This document shows, one piece after another, positions 59,594 through 64,000 of a stretch of 64,000 nucleotides of DNA. The position numbers and the translations under genes were made by a program. This DNA comes from Coprinus comatus (taxonomy: Eukaryota > Basidiomycota > Agaricomycetes > Agaricales > Agaricaceae). The stretch is from the NCBI GenBank assembly GCA_034638255.1, contig JAWPGT010000013.1, forward strand, positions 1 to 64,000, read 5' to 3'. Under the pieces are notes generated by a model, which did no database searches, was not told where the DNA came from, and worked only from the letters and a program-made list of their open reading frames with translations. Every line of letters starts with the position of its first letter. Position 1 is the stretch's first letter.

Positions 59594-60155
59594 AGCTGGT
59601 CCAGGTAAAATAAGAAAACTCCCAGATCGATCCTGCCCAGATCCCGCCTTTTACACACCCATAGATACTACATATATACATATATTCATACTTGAATGGC
59701 AATGTTTTCCATGACTATGATGCTAAGTCTGATCTTAAATTTGAATCATTAAGTGAGGGGAGCAAAGAGATTGACAGCAAATTGCAGTCAACCTTACGAA
59801 TTCCAATTTATTGTCTCTCCCCAATCCGCCTATGGCCCTATGCCATCCAACCCAATTATACCGTGGCCATGAAGTGCATGCGTAAGTATGGTGCTATGTA
59901 TCTATGGAGAGCGTTGTAGCAATATTTAGGAAAGAAAGGCTAGTAGTATTATGACAAAGAGGGAGACGAAAATAACAGAGAAACAAGGAAAGAAAGGACT
60001 ACAGCGCATTCGGATACATATATGCAGAACAAGAGATGAAAAAGAAAAAAGCAGAGGAAAAGAGAAGAGTCATTGATGAACGTTACTTGATGTCCGACAT
60101 CTTTAAAATATTGAGCTGTAAGGGGGGACCGAAATCTGAAGCCTGAAGTGGAATA
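59594..60155. other. Spacer between the hypothetical gene and the zinc-finger gene
   Basis: Contains a 75-codon frame at 59692-59919 with no recognisable motif, then a purine-rich stretch (59930-60070) that probably belongs to the 3' untranslated region of the minus-strand zinc-finger gene. Confidence 0.45.
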
Positions 60156-62264
60156 CTACGCAGCCGTTGCAACTGTTTTTAGTTCGTCCTGCTTTCCATT
60201 GGCAGCAGCAACTTGTGATTTTGCTTCCTTCATCGCCTTTTCAGCCTCATTCTTCTTCTCTTCTAACTCCTTCACTTGTTTTTCTAAATTTGCCTTGGGG
60301 TTGTTGAACACAACACTTTTGTGATGACTTGCACCCATCGAACCGGTTTCTGGAGTCGGTACGTTTACCATAGGCGCCGTTGTCGACAGCCCACGGTGGA
60401 AAGTGGTAGGTAGTACGCGTCCTTCAGGATGCCTGAATGTACAATTAGATCGGGTGCAGGCGGCACCAAATCGACATGGGGTGGCGTGCGTATTTGGGGT
60501 TGGTCGGGGATGGGAGAACACGCAATTTGGTCGGGTACAGGCAAGGCCGAAGCGACAAGGGATGGGATTGGAAGGGGTATGGTGTACTACTGGAGTAGGT
60601 GCAGGTATCGGGGTTTGAGCTAAATCAGAACATTAATTTTCGCGATACAAAGAAGAAAGAAAAACACATACGGGGAGGATGGAGTACTGCAGGGCTAACA
60701 TGGGCTTTGATGCAGTCCTTGTCTTTGCAGTCTTTACCGCTTTCACACGCTTCATTGCTAAGGACAACACCGCTCTCTGCGGTGGCAACCGGGGACGGAT
60801 GTGACCATCGACAGTGCACATTGGTACATTTAAGACCAAATTTACATAACGTAGGTGATTGCGGTCGGTCCGGAACAGCGTATGGCAGTTGAATCTCTGG
60901 CACCGCAACAACAGGAACTGGGGCTACCGGGGTGGACACCACAGGCGTCTGACCGCCGTCAGAATGTTGTTGTGTGAGGGATGTGGTAGCCGGCGTTGAC
61001 TCTGTTCCGGTCGATCCATCAGGCCTAGTTGATGCATGAGAACCACCCCTTCCTCTTCCTGTGCCCCTACCCCTCCCCGAGGTCCTTCCTCTAGGGTTTG
61101 CTTGCACCGTATTATTTGCACCTCCAGGGAACATATTGATATCGCCCGGTACTCCACCTTGCATGTTAAATGGTACTGCTCCATTGGCAAAACCTTGCAT
61201 TATCCCAATTTGCGAAGATAGTTGTTGCATGAGTGCCATATTGTTCACAAACATCTCCTGGAGCATAAGTGGGTTCGCCATAGCCATTGCATTCATCTCC
61301 ATCCCACCCATTGGCATACCAGGGAAACCGCCTCCCATCATCATAGCCGGGTCAGCTGAGTTAGTTATGTTATCAATTCGAGCTTGAACTTCGTCATGCT
61401 GACGTCTTGCGGTAGCATTACTATTGTTTGCATGACCACCCATTCGATCTAATAAACTGCGAGAAGTTGGGCCAGGGCCAGCTGCCATGGCTCGGGGGCC
61501 AGTAGGTAGATCCGTTCTCCGAGACTTGTTTGGGTGATTAGGGGAAGGTGATCGCGCCGACGCAGTACGTTTTTGCGCTACATGAGACGAAGTGGCTTGG
61601 GATACTGCTTGCTGGTAGAGGCCATTGCGGGGAGCATGAGAAGGACGTGATGTGTCGCGAGTAATATGAGGAGGGGGGTCACGAGCGGCAGGGGTTGATT
61701 CAACAGGTTGAGCTGAGGGTGTTGGTGTTTTTGGTTGTGAGGGTATTTCTGGTCCACTAGCACCTTTCGCAGCTTCGGCGAAAAGCCAATCTGTAAATGC
61801 TGCGTCTAAAAAAGAGTCAATTTTGGTGCCACGAGACATGTAAAAGCTGAAATAAATACCGTATTCCGAGCCAATCACTGTAGAAATAACACATTAGTTA
61901 GGTGGATCAGTAATAAAGGTGGAACAATGCGCACAATCTTCTAGTTCGGTAGTGATTTGAGCTGGAGAACAATGAGTACAAGTCGTGCGAGTGGACAAGT
62001 CGTGCATACCAGCAGTCTTATTATTTATCACCATGATAGTAATATACTCGGCCATAACAGGGTCTAAGGTTTCTTTTAGCAATTGAAGCCAGTAGTATAG
62101 ATTGTGTGTTAACTCACCAGCGTCTGGACTGTACCCTCGTTGCATGAGCTCATCCTGGATAGATTGCTGCGCAAAACGTGAATATGAGCTAGGATAGTAT
62201 AGAATACACAACTTACTTGCAAAGCATTCGCCCGCTCAGTACCAATAGTTAGACCAAACGGCAT
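60156..62264 (-). CDS. NAB2/ZC3H14-type poly(A)-binding CCCH zinc-finger protein
   Basis: Seven exons (62217-62264, 62118-62154, 62010-62072, 61935-61961, 61860-61877, 60672-61805, 60156-60619) close exactly to 580 residues. The N-terminus (MPFGLTIGTERANALQDELM, MAEYITIMVINNKTA, ELEDLIGSEYDAAFTDWLF) matches the PWI-like helical fold of Nab2. A long disordered middle holds MGGGFPGMPMGGMEMNAMAM and an RGG-type stretch (RGRTSGRGRGTGRGRGG). Four Nab2-type fingers C-x5-C-x4-C-x3-H follow: CKFGLKCTNVHCRWSH, CESGKDCKDKDCIKAH, CRFGLACTRPNCVFSH and CRFGAACTRSNCTFRH. A coiled coil closes the protein (LEKQVKELEEKKNEAEKAMK). By family it binds polyadenosine RNA in the nucleus and controls poly(A) tail length and mRNA export. 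The four small first exons are phase-consistent. Confidence 0.92.
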
Positions 62265-64000
62265 GTTTTAATAAGAGAATGTGCGTAGAACTGCAGCCAA
62301 CGACCAACCAAGAATTGATTTGTAACTCCGCCTTCAGCTGACTAAGCTGTGTCCCCGATTCTTAACATTCACATACAAAGCCTTTTCAGACTTCGTTCCT
62401 AGCTCTCTATCTGTGGCTTTTTGTCTGTAAGTAGCGTGTAATACATAACCTCCTGCTATGTGAAATTGCCTCCTATGACTCTCATTATACTTATTATTCT
62501 TTGAACTTTGCACCAAGTTTCGGTCTATAATATAAATCTAATATGTTTAAAAGATGGCAGTTCGCGGCGAGAGACAACAAGCGCATGTACTATGACTCTA
62601 AGTCCTTACTGAAACGACATATATACTCTTTATTTAACCTCGTTAACAGCTTTATTGCTTCGACAGTCCCATCAGGCCCTTTTAGTCGCACATTGATCCA
62701 ACAATCAAAAACTGCCAGTCATACAATTTTGATCAACTTGAATGATGTTATGGGCAGTTCATTCTCTTGCAAACATTTGATATTTCCAGAAAGATAGTTA
62801 TATATGAATGGGTTCACGAGTTCACTCGGTGAATGGTTCTTGTGGCACTCTAGTCGGTAGTGAGGCATTCGTCATATATATACCCCAAACATATATCTCT
62901 CAATATGTGGCACCATATCTAAAAATCACAGACGCAGTGCTCATTGCCAAAACAACCTGTGTTTGAGAGCTTCTGTTCGCTGAGTGCCAATGATCGTAGT
63001 TATTTCCTCATTTACAACAAGCTAAATATATTCCCCCACCTCGATGCTTTCAATGGCTAAATATATTCCTTCACTAGCTGTTGATAACAAGCCACCAGGA
63101 AGGAGGCAAATTATAAATTATCATACATAACTCAGCAAAACAAGCTGCACATTAGGGGTTCTCTCTGAAGCGTTTCTCGGAGCAAATTCTATCATGATAC
63201 TGACTCTTTTTTAACACTACTGTTTGGTACTACTATGACTATGAATAATGAGACTCGCAGCAACTACTAATCTCATGTATGATCAGAAGTTCTTTTCTGT
63301 TTTATTGTGTAACGGTGATGTGATAGATTGAGGATTTACGCTTCATCGGCGATCACATAGTACGTATATATACAATTCACGGTACCTTATTCAACATATA
63401 TCGGATGGATGGCCTTGCCCAACTAGATCTAGAATTTTACATTCTTTGACATTCTAAAGACTTTGCGTTGGCTTTAGCTTCTTTTGAACATTCTTGAGTA
63501 TATGGGCTACAAAATAGACCAAACCTACACAGCCCGCTACTACTAAATAACTTTGCTCAATACCTCCTTTGTCTTCTTATCGCTTCCATTCCGACAAGGG
63601 TTAAGACGTTGAGTCATATCAGGTCATATCTAATGATTTTGTGAAAACTTCTACATTTCAAAATTACAATTTCGGCCCGATACTTACATGAGTATCTCAG
63701 ACTGTGTCTCCTCGGCCGACTTGAACGTCGGTACTTGGCGTGTACCAGCTCCGGGTAAGGCAGAGGGGGACCTATACCATATTAGGTGGGCCGTATGTTG
63801 ATAAAGGGACTTCGACTTCTTAGAATTTTAAAGGGTCTCGTCAGATATTCAACCCAATGGTGAGTGTTTTCCCCGAGCCAACGATAGAGATATATTAATG
63901 AGTCTGGGAAAACAGTAACATACTCCCCGTGAGACATCGGGACATAGGAGGACATAGGGCCTGTGTCCAGTTTCCATGAAAAGTACTTCTTCGCGAGCGT
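62265..64000. other. Right edge, no gene recognised
   Basis: After ~100 bp that should hold the zinc-finger gene's promoter, only short frames occur, the longest being 84 codons at 62543-62797 without a motif. The far end may enter a gene or element outside the window. Confidence 0.45.

Overview
The window looks like nuclear DNA from a mushroom-forming basidiomycete (Agaricomycetes). Nearly every gene is split by many 45-70 nt GT..AG introns, intergenic spacers are short, and F-box, arrestin, bZIP and NAB2-type proteins are of basidiomycete style. All functions below come from reading translations and hand-joining exons. I ran no database search. Where I say an exon chain closes in frame, I counted the coding length.

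Layout. 0.3-4.1 kb: a divergent pair of unknown genes, one with a possible RNase H1-N/viroplasmin-like C-terminus, the other a 693-residue protein with a repeated exon motif and a lysine-rich tail; GC-rich repeat DNA follows. 6.0-14.2 kb: an alpha-arrestin-like adaptor, an F-box/LRR protein, then a family-X DNA polymerase and an NMN adenylyltransferase sharing a 95-bp divergent promoter. 15.2-24.6 kb: three tandem MFS transporters of the Dal5/TNA1 (anion:cation symporter) type, preceded by three head-to-tail GATAAG sites. 24.6-29.7 kb: 5 kb with no recognisable gene.

29.7-31.4 kb: a bZIP factor with a hydrophobic segment after the zipper (ATF6-like layout), with an apparent frameshift. 31.4-34.8 kb: empty. 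34.8-36.8 kb: N-acetylglucosamine-6-phosphate deacetylase, also with one apparent frameshift. 37.3-39.9 kb: two intronless F-box-type genes. 40.0-54.5 kb is dense and housekeeping: glutaryl-CoA dehydrogenase, ribosomal protein eL33, two predicted mitochondrial or membrane proteins, an NFKBIL1-like protein, a CSC1/OSCA mechanosensitive channel and a mitochondrial P-loop ATPase. 54.5-59.1 kb is gene-poor. 59.1-62.3 kb holds a small hypothetical gene and a NAB2/ZC3H14-type poly(A)-binding zinc-finger gene. The last 1.7 kb has nothing I can support.

There is no sign of a single operon-like system. The most notable points are the transporter triplication beside the GATA triplet, the possibly membrane-tethered bZIP factor, the polymerase/NAD-synthesis divergent pair, degenerate ATPase motifs in the mitochondrial P-loop protein, and unusual splicing (10-nt microexon, possible 34-nt intron, GC-AG intron).
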